A DNA stretch of 64,000 bases from Agaribacillus aureus (GCA_030442055.1 JAUJEB010000012.1:62001-126000), one strand, 5' to 3'. Positions 18,258 to 27,057 are shown, numbered from the stretch's first letter. Notes: generated from the sequence alone by a model not told the origin. Translations and numbers: made by a program.

Positions 18258-18602
18258 AAATTTTCAATATTTTGAAAAAGGAAGACAATTTAAGGTAAAA
18301 AAGTGTCATTTCGTAGAAATATGACAATTATTGTTTTAGTTTTTAATTGGCAGTTTTGTTCGGTGAAATAACAAATGTTTAGGCTGGATGCTTATACCTC
18401 AAAATGCCGACGGTTTGTCATAACACTGTGAAATTAGATAAAAAAGTATGGTACGCGGTAGTATTATCCGAATGACGGCGTGTTGCCGGACTTAAGTTTT
18501 ATAATGGAATATACCAGTGGTAAAGTTTGCGGTTAAAATGTTTTCACTGCCATGAGCTGTTTTTTACCAACAATAAAAAGCCCATGGCAGTGATTTTAAG
18601 GT
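18258..18602. other. 345-bp intergenic stretch
   Basis: Upstream region of the AraC gene, ending in a terminator-like hairpin for the gene that finishes at 18603. No supported gene was seen between. Confidence 0.5.
18544..18593 (-). terminator. Hairpin after the duplicated-domain secreted protein
   Basis: A perfect 11-bp inverted repeat (TCACTGCCATG at 18544-18554, CATGGCAGTGA at 18583-18593) lies 10 bp beyond the stop of the minus-strand gene. The loop is long (28 nt) and A/T-rich. The stem is followed on the minus strand by AAAACATTTT, so it is a moderate rather than textbook terminator. Confidence 0.5.
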
Positions 18603-19439
18603 TTATTCGCTAGCGGCAATGTCGCCCTCGGTAATATAATCCAGCAGTTGCCAGGTTTCTTGTCTTTTCAAGGTTCTTGTTTCCAGTATTTTCTCATAAA
18701 AAGTGGCCATATCTTTTTCAGGATGTACTTTTTTCCAGGCTTCCCCGAAACTGTCTTTGCTCATATTCTCCCAGGAACCGTACAAATCCACGGTCATATA
18801 TTGGTATTCATATTCGTCTCCCCAGGGAGCCATACGCGATAATAATAGCCAATCCTGCATGTCACCGGCTTCGGCCCTGGCAGCGTGGACAGGCTTGACC
18901 AGCTCTCGTTCCATTTCTTCATAGGCAGCGCCTTTTCCCTGTTCAACTTCCATAAAATTTACAGCGATAAACTGGGCCGGCGAAGCTGATGGTCCAGGTA
19001 TAGCTTCATCTGTCACGGTAAACACTTCCCCCCAAACGAGGTCCCTGGCAGCGGCGGTTTTTTTACTTAATTCAGCAATGTCCATGTCGGGATATGCTTT
19101 TTTTGCCATTGCCTCAATTTGTTTATAAGGGTCCTCCAGCTTAGCAATATCATTGTAGACAGTGACCGTAACATAATCGTAATCCGTGTTTTGTCCATAC
19201 GGAAACTTGACACCATACAGGTACCAACCCACAATGTCTCCGTTTTTAATTCTTTCCTGGTGCAATGCTTTCCAAATATCCTTTTCCAATGACATGTAAT
19301 CTCCTCCTGGCCTGGCTTTCATATAATCAACTTCGACGTAGATGGTTGATTGAGGCTGGTCCTGCGCATGCAGTAAAGGTGAGCTAATCAGTACACTTAA
19401 AGAAAGTATACAAAACATTAATAACATGTTTTTGTTCAT
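18603..19439 (-). CDS. Secreted protein with two tandem alpha/beta domains
   Basis: The ATG at 19439 gives a clean signal peptide (MNKNMLLMFCILSLSVLI, cleavage near LLHAQ); the frame continues to a TTG at 19484, which I do not favour. The mature part consists of two similar halves. Half one has YVEVDYMKARPGGDYMSLE...GDIVGWYLYGVKFPYG...YDYVTVTVYND...AYPDMD. Half two has FIAVNFMEVEQGKGAAYEEM...GDMQDWLLLSRMAPWG...YQYMTVDLYGS...VHPEKDM. This pattern resembles a fused dimeric alpha/beta-barrel. No catalytic residues are recognised. Location is the periplasm or outside the cell. Confidence 0.82.
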   Translation of the reverse strand: MNKNMLLMFCILSLSVLISSPLLHAQDQPQSTIYVEVDYMKARPGGDYMSLEKDIWKALHQERIKNGDIVGWYLYGVKFPYGQNTDYDYVTVTVYNDIAKLEDPYKQIEAMAKKAYPDMDIAELSKKTAAARDLVWGEVFTVTDEAIPGPSASPAQFIAVNFMEVEQGKGAAYEEMERELVKPVHAARAEAGDMQDWLLLSRMAPWGDEYEYQYMTVDLYGSWENMSKDSFGEAWKKVHPEKDMATFYEKILETRTLKRQETWQLLDYITEGDIAASE

Positions 19440-19640
19440 AAATTTTAATGGGTTTGTTTTCAACAAGTTAAGAAAATAAATCAATTGTTTTGATACTTCT
19501 CTTTGAATACTGGTTCTCTGAGGTTAGAAGGGGTAATGGTCTATTAGGGACAGGGTGTTATGCAAATTTTAATCCTGGTATAAAGCAATTGACGGGATAT
19601 ACTCCCGCCAATTGTTCCACACATTTGTTTTACCCATTAG

Positions 19641-21155
19641 CTAACAGCCTGTGACTTTTCGATTGAAGAGTGTCCCTCTCGTTTTAATACATCGGTTTTC
19701 ACCAGGTTTTAGCCAATAATCTTTCCAGTGCTTCCAGGAAGAACCATTACTGTATTCAAGGGTCACTTTCAGATTGTAGGCCCCAGCCGGATAGTTGGAT
19801 TTCTTGTTTTGATCCAGTAACAAAGTACCACTGCCACCGCTCTTGTTAACTCCGGAGTGGGTAGTATAGGAATGTCTGTATCGCACATTATACCAGCCCT
19901 GATTTTCCAATTTAAAAGAGGCTGCCGGTGCCAGGCTTTCAATGCATTCGTTGGCAGTGTAATCTGTTGTATAACCCATTTTAGCCAAACTGTTATCCTT
20001 TAAATACCGAATCGTGTAGGCGATGGCCACGCCGGGATTGGACTTAGAGTAAACCGCGTTTTTCCCCTTGATGATTTTTTCCAGGTCACCGAAATTTTTG
20101 GCACTTACCGATTCTGAGGCAATTTCAGCATTGCCACCTATGGTAACCGCCGTCATCGTTGACTTTGCCAGTATTTCCTTAGCCTTGACCTCGACGTTAG
20201 CATCTACTTTTACACCCGAGGCATAACTTAATGCGGCTTCCAATTCCGTTGAAGTGGCATTTACGGTTGTTTCCAACCGGAACATAATAAGCCTGCCATA
20301 GATTACGGAGCTTACATACGCAGGAGGGCTGTTGCCGTCAATCAGGTTTTGCACCTCCTCCACGGTCACGTTAGGATGAAAAACGGCAGCAGGCGTAGGT
20401 GGGGTTTCCATGGTGATGGTGTAAAAAGCTTGCTTGTAAACCATCATGGCTACAAATTTTTCGGTAGAGGTATTGTATGCGAATTCCGAAGCTAAATTGC
20501 CGGTGGCCCACTCCACATTTAGTCCAACATCCAGTGACAGTTGTTTGCTGGAATAGGAGGTAGCCTTTTTAATAGAGGAGTTTGATGCATTTACATAACC
20601 TTCCTGGTATTGGTTGTTATTCCACCAGTTCAGCGATTCATCGATCCTGGCCTGCACATTACCATTATTGGGATTTGCGACTATTATATTGCCCTCTTCC
20701 CCGATGCCGGGCAAATCAAGCCTTAATTGCACCTCACTTCGAGGCAGGGGCAAAGGTTCGGGAAGGCCATCCATCAGGGATTGATTTCCTATTACCATAG
20801 CACCGGGCCATAAAATGCCATTGGTTGGCCGCAATATGGCTACTTCCTCAAAATTTTGCTCCAGGCTGTAGGTTGTCCGCGTACATACTTTGATCGTACC
20901 TTTCTCTGAGGAGATAGTGCCGGGAGCCTGCTCTTTAACAGTACGTTTTGATGGTAGGCCATCGGTCTCCTGTACATTGAGCATATCATCTGGGTTGTAG
21001 GATAAGGTTTCCAGAAAGCCGTTGATATCATCATGGCATGTCTGGCACACGGGAAACTCTTCATCCTTTGCACAGGCGTTGGCCAGCAAGCCGGCGATGA
21101 TCAATGCGATGATACTTATTCTATTTGTCGATAATTTTAAGCTAGGTGATTTCAT
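19641..21155 (-). CDS. Thiol-activated (cholesterol-dependent) cytolysin-family lipoprotein
   Basis: A pore-forming-toxin homologue, 504 aa from the chosen ATG at 21155. That start gives a lipoprotein signal ending GLLANAC; the frame extends 16 codons further upstream. The CDC core is recognisable: GILWPGAMVIGNQSLMDG, then VQLRLDLPGIG, a paired TMH-forming region, and NPGVAIAYTIRYLKDNSLAK followed by TDYTA. The C-terminal domain-4 region has YSNGSSWKHWKDYWL where the classic undecapeptide ECTGLAWEWWR would be, so the Cys is missing and Trp spacing differs. Membrane target may therefore not be cholesterol. A CQTCHD motif near the mature N-terminus is probably not haem-related. Confidence 0.88.
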   Translation of the reverse strand: MKSPSLKLSTNRISIIALIIAGLLANACAKDEEFPVCQTCHDDINGFLETLSYNPDDMLNVQETDGLPSKRTVKEQAPGTISSEKGTIKVCTRTTYSLEQNFEEVAILRPTNGILWPGAMVIGNQSLMDGLPEPLPLPRSEVQLRLDLPGIGEEGNIIVANPNNGNVQARIDESLNWWNNNQYQEGYVNASNSSIKKATSYSSKQLSLDVGLNVEWATGNLASEFAYNTSTEKFVAMMVYKQAFYTITMETPPTPAAVFHPNVTVEEVQNLIDGNSPPAYVSSVIYGRLIMFRLETTVNATSTELEAALSYASGVKVDANVEVKAKEILAKSTMTAVTIGGNAEIASESVSAKNFGDLEKIIKGKNAVYSKSNPGVAIAYTIRYLKDNSLAKMGYTTDYTANECIESLAPAASFKLENQGWYNVRYRHSYTTHSGVNKSGGSGTLLLDQNKKSNYPAGAYNLKVTLEYSNGSSWKHWKDYWLKPGENRCIKTRGTLFNRKVTGC

Positions 21156-21382
21156 TATCGTTTTGATTAGTTTGCAATAGTATGTTATAGCGGTTAATTG
21201 CACGAGGATGTGAAAGGTTACCCATGGCTCGGTTACGAACGGTATTTAATCAGTGTTAGCTTTACCAATACGCTGGCCAGGCCTGACTTAAATCATTGTT
21301 CCATATCATATTGGTGAATAATTTTGAAGCATCGGTATACTGCCGGCTGGTGTAGCACCTTAAATTCATAAATCTTGATCCA

Positions 21383-22477
21383 ATGAAGGGAACCTTAAAT
21401 CTTGGCCGTGTATCAGGTATAAAAATTCTGATTCACTGGACTTTCATCTTTCTAATTGCCTGGGTGGTTTTTCTTGAAATCTCACGCGGTAGCGATGGTT
21501 CAACCATCATGTTGAGTATAGCTTTTGTGCTGGTGATTTTTGGTTGCGTTGTGCTTCACGAGTTGGGGCATGCGTTGACCGCCAAGCGCTTTGGTATCAG
21601 TACACGCAAAATAACCCTGCTTCCAATCGGTGGGGTGGCCAGCCTGGAAAAGATGCCGGAAAAACCAAAGCAGGAATTGCTGGTAGCTGTTGCCGGACCG
21701 GCAGTAAATGTGGCGATTGCCCTATTGCTTTACCTCATCTTTCCGATCAATAAGTTTCTGGCGGGCAATGCAGGACAACTGGAGGAGGCCCTGGGTAAAG
21801 TGACAACCCAGAATTTTGTGTTTTACCTATTTGTCGCCAATATCGTGCTGGTGGTTTTTAATGCCATACCGGCATTTCCGATGGATGGTGGACGTATACT
21901 GCGGGCACTATTATCCATGACTTTGGACCGCGTACAAGCTACCAGGATTGCAGCTTCCCTTGGGCAACTGATGGCCGTTTTATTCTTTTTTATCGGGTTA
22001 TTCTACAATCCGTTGCTTATCCTCATAGCCATTTTTGTTTATTTCGGGGCTCACAGTGAAAATGTCATGGTGCAACATTTGGCTTTGCTTAAAGGACATA
22101 AGGTAAATGAGGCTATGATGACCAATATTACGATTTTGAGTCCCGATCAAACCATTGGAGAGGTGGTGGATATTGTGTTGTCCGGTACAGAAGTACATTT
22201 TGTAGTGAGCGAAAACCAGGCGGTACAGGGCGTTTTATACCAGTCAGATTTCATTAGCGCTATGAAAGAAAAAAATACCCATGCGCCGGTGAGTGATTTT
22301 ATGACAAAAGATTTTGAAAAGGTCGGTTTGAATGAAGATCTTTCCCAATTCTACCGGAAAGTACGGGCCAGTAAGAAAAGCTTCTTTCCGGTTTTGGAAA
22401 ATGACCAGCCGGTTGGCGCCATTGACTTCAACAATATCAATGAATATATGTTGATCCGCTCTTCCCTGGATTATTGA
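21383..22477 (+). CDS. Site-2 protease family (M50) metallopeptidase with CBS region
   Basis: A 364-aa integral membrane zinc protease. The zinc motif HELGH is at H59-E60-H63 within a hydrophobic helix. The second conserved segment NAIPAFPMDGGRIL supplies the third metal ligand (Asp). About six membrane helices occupy residues 12-225. The last 130 residues form a soluble CBS-like region (VNEAMMTNITILSPDQTIGEV and VSDFMTKDFEKVGLNEDL). This layout is the SpoIVFB/Rv2625c-type S2P with CBS domains, which may gate activity by nucleotide binding. It is divergent from the cytolysin-like gene. The substrate is unknown. Confidence 0.92.
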   Translation: MKGTLNLGRVSGIKILIHWTFIFLIAWVVFLEISRGSDGSTIMLSIAFVLVIFGCVVLHELGHALTAKRFGISTRKITLLPIGGVASLEKMPEKPKQELLVAVAGPAVNVAIALLLYLIFPINKFLAGNAGQLEEALGKVTTQNFVFYLFVANIVLVVFNAIPAFPMDGGRILRALLSMTLDRVQATRIAASLGQLMAVLFFFIGLFYNPLLILIAIFVYFGAHSENVMVQHLALLKGHKVNEAMMTNITILSPDQTIGEVVDIVLSGTEVHFVVSENQAVQGVLYQSDFISAMKEKNTHAPVSDFMTKDFEKVGLNEDLSQFYRKVRASKKSFFPVLENDQPVGAIDFNNINEYMLIRSSLDY

Positions 22478-22505
22478 CGGTGGCCTGAGTGTTTGCTATT
22501 TTCCG

Positions 22506-24230
22506 TTAATGTGCGTCACGGGTGACATCTGCGCCGGAGTTGCCTACTAAAAAGTCGAGATCAGCACCTTTGTCGGCCTGCTGCACATGGTTGATGTACA
22601 GGTTTACGTAGCCTCGCTCCGTGGCAGGTGTGGGTTTAACCCAGGCCGCTTTTCTACGTGCCAGCTCATCGTCATCTACCAGTAATTGCAGGCGGCGATT
22701 TTTAACATCTAATTGGATCCGGTCGCCATTTTGCACCAAAGCAAGCACACCGCCTGCTGCTGATTCAGGAGATATGTGTAGCACCACAGTGCCATAGGCG
22801 GTACCGCTCATCCGGCCATCGGACAGGCGCACCATGTCTTTTACACCTTTCTTGATCAGCTTTTCGGGGAGGTCCATGTTGCCGACCTCTGCCATGCCCG
22901 GGTAACCTTGCGGGCCTACTCCTTTAAGCACCATGATCGAGTTTTCATCGATATCCAAATCCGGATGGTCTATGCGCTGGTGATAATCTTCAATGCTTTC
23001 AAAGACCACAGCCCGCCCTTCATGCTGCATGAGTTTTGGCGAGGCAGCGGACGGTTTGATAACCGCGCCATTCTCGCATAAATTGCCTTTAAGGACTGCA
23101 ATACCTCCTTCCTTTAGCAATGGTTCGTCAATGCTGGCAATTACTTTTCGGTTATAGCATTCAGCTTTCCGGTTGTTTTCACCCAGGGTTTTTCCATTGA
23201 CGGTGATGGTATCCAGGTGAAGATGCTTTTCTAATTCCTTAAATACTACCGGTAATCCGCCGGCGTAGAAAAAATCTTCCATGAGATACTCGCCGGAAGG
23301 TTTCAGGTTAACCAGTAACGGGATTTTACTACCGAGGCGGTCAAAATCTTCGAGTTTCAAATCCGCCCCGATACGACCGGCAATGGCTTGCAAATGAATG
23401 ATGAAATTGGTTGATCCTCCGACGGCAGCATTGGTAATAATAGCATTTTCGAAAGCCTGACGGGTCAATATATCCGAAAGTTTGATATCCTCCCTGACCA
23501 TTTCAACAATCCTTCTTCCGGACATGCGCGCCAGCACTTTTTTTCTGGCATCAACAGCAGGAATGGCTGCCGCGCCAGGCAAGGTCAATCCCAGTGTTTC
23601 CACCATACAGGCCATCGTGGAGGCGGTTCCCATGGTCATACAATGTCCGCTGCTTCTGGCGGCACATATTTCTGCCTCCAAAAGATCCTCTTCCTGGAAA
23701 TCGTCGTTCTTGACCTTTTCTTTTATCTGCCACACAAAAGTACCGGAACCGATCTCTCCACCCCTGAATTTGCCATTAAGCATCGGCCCTCCCGGGACCA
23801 CAATCGTGGGCAGGTCAACGCTGCAGGCCCCCATCACTGTGGAGGGCGTAGTTTTATCACAGCCTGTTAATAACACGACACCATCCAGCGGATTTGCCCG
23901 GATGGATTCCTCTACATCCATGCTTGCCAGATTTCTGAATAACATCGCCGTGGGCCGCATCAGGGTCTCGCCTAGAGAGGTAACCGGAAATTCAAGCGGA
24001 AAACCACCGGCTTCAAGTACCCCTTTTTTGACAATTTCCGCAAACTCCCTCAAATGTCCGTTGCAAGGTGTCAACTCAGACCAGGTATTGCAAATACCGA
24101 TAACCGGCCGGTTTTGGAATAGGTCGGTAGGGTAGCCCTGATTGCGAAGCCATGATCTGTGGATAAACCCTCTTTTATTCATTCCACCAAACCAATCCTG
24201 GCTTCTTAAATTCTTTTTCTTTTCTGACAT
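22506..24230 (-). CDS. IlvD/Edd-family sugar-acid dehydratase
   Basis: A 574-aa iron-sulfur dehydratase. The family motifs are present: CNTWSELTPCNGHLREFAE, the cluster Cys in LLTGCDKTTPS, a second Cys in ICAARSSGHCMTMGTAST, and SDGRMSGTAYGTVVLHISPE near the C-terminus. The ending (GADLDFLVGNSGADVTRDAH) is like pentonate and hexonate dehydratases, such as L-arabinonate dehydratase, rather than branched-chain amino-acid IlvD. It lies downstream of KDGal kinase and aldolase genes on the same strand. It probably makes the 2-keto-3-deoxy acid used by those enzymes, with D-galactonate or a similar acid as substrate (inference). Confidence 0.9.
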   Translation of the reverse strand: MSEKKKNLRSQDWFGGMNKRGFIHRSWLRNQGYPTDLFQNRPVIGICNTWSELTPCNGHLREFAEIVKKGVLEAGGFPLEFPVTSLGETLMRPTAMLFRNLASMDVEESIRANPLDGVVLLTGCDKTTPSTVMGACSVDLPTIVVPGGPMLNGKFRGGEIGSGTFVWQIKEKVKNDDFQEEDLLEAEICAARSSGHCMTMGTASTMACMVETLGLTLPGAAAIPAVDARKKVLARMSGRRIVEMVREDIKLSDILTRQAFENAIITNAAVGGSTNFIIHLQAIAGRIGADLKLEDFDRLGSKIPLLVNLKPSGEYLMEDFFYAGGLPVVFKELEKHLHLDTITVNGKTLGENNRKAECYNRKVIASIDEPLLKEGGIAVLKGNLCENGAVIKPSAASPKLMQHEGRAVVFESIEDYHQRIDHPDLDIDENSIMVLKGVGPQGYPGMAEVGNMDLPEKLIKKGVKDMVRLSDGRMSGTAYGTVVLHISPESAAGGVLALVQNGDRIQLDVKNRRLQLLVDDDELARRKAAWVKPTPATERGYVNLYINHVQQADKGADLDFLVGNSGADVTRDAH

Positions 24231-24363
24231 GTTATATGATTTGAGCGCCCGAAAATTTACATTTCAAACAGAAAATCAAACTAATGATAATAATTGAAAT
24301 AGTCCACTGATACTTTCTCTTTTGTTTGGCCTGGCCATCAGCTCCCAGGTGAGATCGCCAGGA

Positions 24364-25017
24364 TTAGGAGGCTGACACAAAATCTTGGTATTTATTAAAA
24401 AAATGCCTCATTTTTTCTTCCAGCTCTTGCCATTTATCGGCTGCTATCAGTTTTTTGTCAAAAATCTCACCGCCAATGCCAAACCCCTCGGCACCGGCCT
24501 GAAGGAATTCACTGAAGTTTTCCAGGCTAACGCCACCGGTAGGAAGTAGTTTTATATTATTTAATGGACCTTTGATTTGTTTGATATAAGCCACACCGCC
24601 AAGACTGGCGGGGAAAATCTTGATCATGGAGGCACCGGCTTCCCAGGCCTGGTAAATTTCGGTGGGAGAGTAAGCTCCCGGGAAAATGGGTATTTTAGAC
24701 TCCACGCAGGAGTGAATTACATCAACGTTTAATATGGGAGTTACAATGAATTGGGCACCAGCATTAACCGCCTTTTCGAGGTCCGCCGGGGAGCAAACCG
24801 TTCCGGCTCCGACATTCATCTGCTCTCCATACTTTTCGTTGAGCCATTGAATGATAGATGTGGCGTCGGGTGTGTTTAAGGTCACTTCAATATTTCGAAA
24901 ACCGGCCGAATAGTAGGCGGGAAGAATGTGATCCAGCTTTTCGCGGGTGAGCCCGCGCAAGATGCCAATTATGGGGATGCTGTTAAATAATCCCCAGTCA
25001 AATGTGTGATTTTTCAT
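24364..25017 (-). CDS. dgoA: KDPG/KDPGal aldolase family protein
   Basis: A class I aldolase of about 217 aa that splits 2-keto-3-deoxy-6-phospho-sugar acids into pyruvate and glyceraldehyde 3-phosphate. I chose the ATG at 25017, which overlaps the stop of the upstream kinase as ATGA; the frame itself extends 30 codons further but that part overlaps the kinase. Motifs are IIGILRGL (1-25 region), FRNIEVTLNTPDA with the active-site Glu, VGAGTVCSP, QFIVTPIL, PGAYSPTEI, the Schiff-base Lys in MIKIFPASLGG and LLPTGGVSLEN. The adjacent KDGal kinase favours the galactonate version over plain Eda. Confidence 0.9.
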   Translation of the reverse strand: MKNHTFDWGLFNSIPIIGILRGLTREKLDHILPAYYSAGFRNIEVTLNTPDATSIIQWLNEKYGEQMNVGAGTVCSPADLEKAVNAGAQFIVTPILNVDVIHSCVESKIPIFPGAYSPTEIYQAWEAGASMIKIFPASLGGVAYIKQIKGPLNNIKLLPTGGVSLENFSEFLQAGAEGFGIGGEIFDKKLIAADKWQELEEKMRHFFNKYQDFVSAS

Positions 25018-25994
25018 GCGTGATGTTTGAAATTCGTATTTTGATAAATTTTTCTGTGACCCTCGCAAACCAATAACGCTACTTCGGCGGCAGGCACAAA
25101 ATGACATTGCGGCAGTAGTCCTAGCACTTTAGCACCCAATCGATAAGTCTCACTGAACTTTGCGCCGGCGCAAATGATGATATTCTTATAATCCATGGCA
25201 TCCGATAATTCCGTACCGATCAGCAAGCCGCTTAAAAAATGAAAATTCTGATGCTCATCTAACTTGCCCAGCAGCTGATTGGTCCGGGTTTTGAAAAGTC
25301 CGGTTAAAAAATTTTGTTTCTGAGACATATTTACCCCTTTAATAAAGGCGTCTTCATATTGTTGACTGAATTTTCCGGATTTTTTTACGGATGCTTGTAG
25401 CGTACTCCTGGAAATAAGCAGATTGAACAACTCGCCAGTCATAAATGTGTGAAAGCCTACAACCTCTTTGTTTTTGATGACAATGTGTTTTGAATGCGTT
25501 CCCGGAAAGATATAGACACCCTCCTCAAACTTATAGCGTATGCCGCTAACCAATCCCAGTAATTCTGTTTCTTCACCCCGCATCACATCATCCTGGCTAC
25601 TGATGCCTGAGATTAATAAGGTATCGTATGGAAAGGCATTATCGGCAGGAAAAAAGCGTCTGGATAATACTTGTTCGTTGAGCATTACCGGCAATTTTGC
25701 ATAAGGAAGCTCCATCATGCCAATAGAGGAGGACGCCATCCCGGATATGATCAGGGTATAGCCCTGGCAGGATAGCCCACATTCGGATTCCAGTTGGGCA
25801 ATAGCCTGTACCAGGAAACTTTGAAAGAACTTAAGGCGATCCGGCTGCTCTTTTGATGTGACCCATGATTCAAAACTTTTAGCGATCCCGTTTTCTGTGA
25901 TTACCTCTCCATGAATTTTATCTGAGTTAACATCCAATAATCTTAATCGCAAGGTGGAGGTTCCCCAGTCACAACTCAAAAAAAGGTTATTCAT
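25014..25994 (-). CDS. dgoK: 2-dehydro-3-deoxygalactonokinase
   Basis: A 326-aa sugar-acid kinase that phosphorylates 2-keto-3-deoxygalactonate at C6. It starts with the actin-like ATPase phosphate motif CDWGTSTLRLRLLD. It continues with the DgoK-typical GMASSSIGMMELPYA, the segment YIFPGTHSKHIVIKN and, near the C-terminus, GLLIGTELSDAM. It is the first gene of a probable three-gene operon (kinase, aldolase, dehydratase) for a De Ley-Doudoroff-type route. Confidence 0.92.
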   Translation of the reverse strand: MNNLFLSCDWGTSTLRLRLLDVNSDKIHGEVITENGIAKSFESWVTSKEQPDRLKFFQSFLVQAIAQLESECGLSCQGYTLIISGMASSSIGMMELPYAKLPVMLNEQVLSRRFFPADNAFPYDTLLISGISSQDDVMRGEETELLGLVSGIRYKFEEGVYIFPGTHSKHIVIKNKEVVGFHTFMTGELFNLLISRSTLQASVKKSGKFSQQYEDAFIKGVNMSQKQNFLTGLFKTRTNQLLGKLDEHQNFHFLSGLLIGTELSDAMDYKNIIICAGAKFSETYRLGAKVLGLLPQCHFVPAAEVALLVCEGHRKIYQNTNFKHHA

Positions 25995-26100
25995 ATGGCA
26001 GGAAAAACTATTGATGACTTCATTAAACGATGGTGCTCCTATTTTCGCTCCTCGGTACGAAGGTACGGAATAAAATAAAACTTACGCAACGCTTCCCCAT

Positions 26101-26172
26101 CCTCGTCCGTATTTTGGGGTGGCTTGTGTGGGGGGTAATGCGGATGCCCTGGTCCTGCGTTTGTAACGCCAC
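26101..26172. repeat. Degenerate intergenic repeat, copy 2
   Basis: CCTCGTCCGTATTTTGG...GTAATGCGGATGCCC...TTTGTAACGCC aligns with the repeat at 11587-11664. It lies in the 325-bp gap between the kinase gene start and the tRNA. Nothing else is supported in that gap except presumed promoters. Confidence 0.45.
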
Positions 26173-26319
26173 GCCTAATCGTTATCTTATACTATAAAAC
26201 AGATGGCGCCACCAATTTCCTCAACTTTTTCTACTTTTCGTTTGTCAAATAATCTTTTGCTATTTACATTTGCAGCCCATAACGGTTAAGTACTGGTTTT
26301 TACAGATTACTTAGTTGTT

Positions 26320-26393
26320 GGTTCCATAGCTCAACTGGATAGAGCAACTGCCTTCTAAGCAGTAGGTTCGGGGTTCGAGTCCCTGTGGAATCA
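26320..26393 (+). tRNA. tRNA-Arg (anticodon TCT)
   Basis: A complete cloverleaf of 74 nt. The acceptor arm GGTTCCA pairs with TGGAATC, leaving A73. The D arm is AGCTCAACTGGATAGAGC. The anticodon stem ACTGC/GCAGT encloses the loop CTTCTAA with TCT at 26354-26356. The T arm contains GGTTCGAGTCC-type sequence. CCA is not encoded. It reads AGA codons. Confidence 0.96.
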
Positions 26394-26584
26394 CAAGACA
26401 GTCCAGAGTGTGAGTTTCGAGCAACAGCTAGGAACTTGCACCGACAACTGCTTTAACGCCCATCACCCTCACCAACTCAAACCAAGAAGCTTATTTGATT
26501 TTTAACAAGTCGAATTTTACCTCAACGTAAAGCGGCTTAACAGATAGTTTTTTATTCTTGGAAACAACTTAAATCTGCAAAAAT

Positions 26585-26593
26585 AAGGAGGTG
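26585..26593 (+). promoter_or_regulatory. Strong Shine-Dalgarno sequence
   Basis: AAGGAGGTG lies 5 bp before the ATG at 26599 and is a full complement to the 16S rRNA 3' end. Other genes in this window mostly have A-rich leaders without such a site, so this one fixes the start and suggests unusual translation control or strong expression. Confidence 0.75.
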
Positions 26594-26598
26594 CCAAA

Positions 26599-27057
26599 AT
26601 GGCGGAAATAAAAATTATAGTAACAAGGTGGTATCCGGAGAAGCAACTGCTCGTCACCCAAATAAGTGGTGATATGGAGGAAAATGACATAGAAAGGTGG
26701 GAAAATTCTTTGCTCAATACCTTAGGCCTGATTGAGAATAACTCGGTATTTAAAGCCTTTGTTAATACCAATGGTTTTACCGCGATTAACCTGGATGTGC
26801 AAAAAAAATACAGGAGCGTCATCCCCCGGACGTTGGCGGCCTATGATTGGCGTGTGGGTTATATTGATCTGTTGGAAGATGAAGCAGAGAAAATGACTTA
26901 CAAAAATACCAGGGGGATTAAATGTGTTGGAGCAGCGCATTGTCATCACGACGAAACAAAGATGACGATCTTCGATGACCATTTTGGCACAGAGCGGGAG
27001 CGTTTCTTTGCCGATCCAGACCTTGCCAGTCAATGGATCGAAAATTTAGCTGTTTGA
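26599..27057 (+). CDS. Small cytosolic protein, possible SpoIIAA/STAS-like fold
   Basis: A 152-aa soluble protein without signal peptide or membrane helix. It opens with a strand-loop-strand pattern (KIIVTRWYPEKQLLVTQISGDM), then a helix with ENDIERWENSLLNTL, and later VFKAFVNTNGF. This general pattern recalls SpoIIAA-like proteins. The segment KCVGAAHCHHDETKMTIFDDHFGTERERFF has clustered His and Cys but no known metal motif. The family is not firmly recognised. It follows the tRNA-Arg and is followed by a terminator-like hairpin, so it is probably transcribed alone. Confidence 0.8.
   Translation: MAEIKIIVTRWYPEKQLLVTQISGDMEENDIERWENSLLNTLGLIENNSVFKAFVNTNGFTAINLDVQKKYRSVIPRTLAAYDWRVGYIDLLEDEAEKMTYKNTRGIKCVGAAHCHHDETKMTIFDDHFGTERERFFADPDLASQWIENLAV

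Noticed and set aside
21000-21060. CQTCHD in the cytolysin-like protein as a haem-binding motif
   Set aside because: Single CxxCH at the mature N-terminus of a protein with a complete CDC fold pattern; more likely chance or a disulfide.
23482-24135. 217-codon plus-strand open frame
   Set aside because: It lies entirely antisense to the IlvD/Edd gene, whose motifs are clear; composition is that of a shadow frame.
22506-24230. ilvD (dihydroxy-acid dehydratase) call
   Set aside because: C-terminal sequence and the neighbouring kinase and aldolase point to sugar-acid dehydration; no branched-chain amino-acid genes are near.
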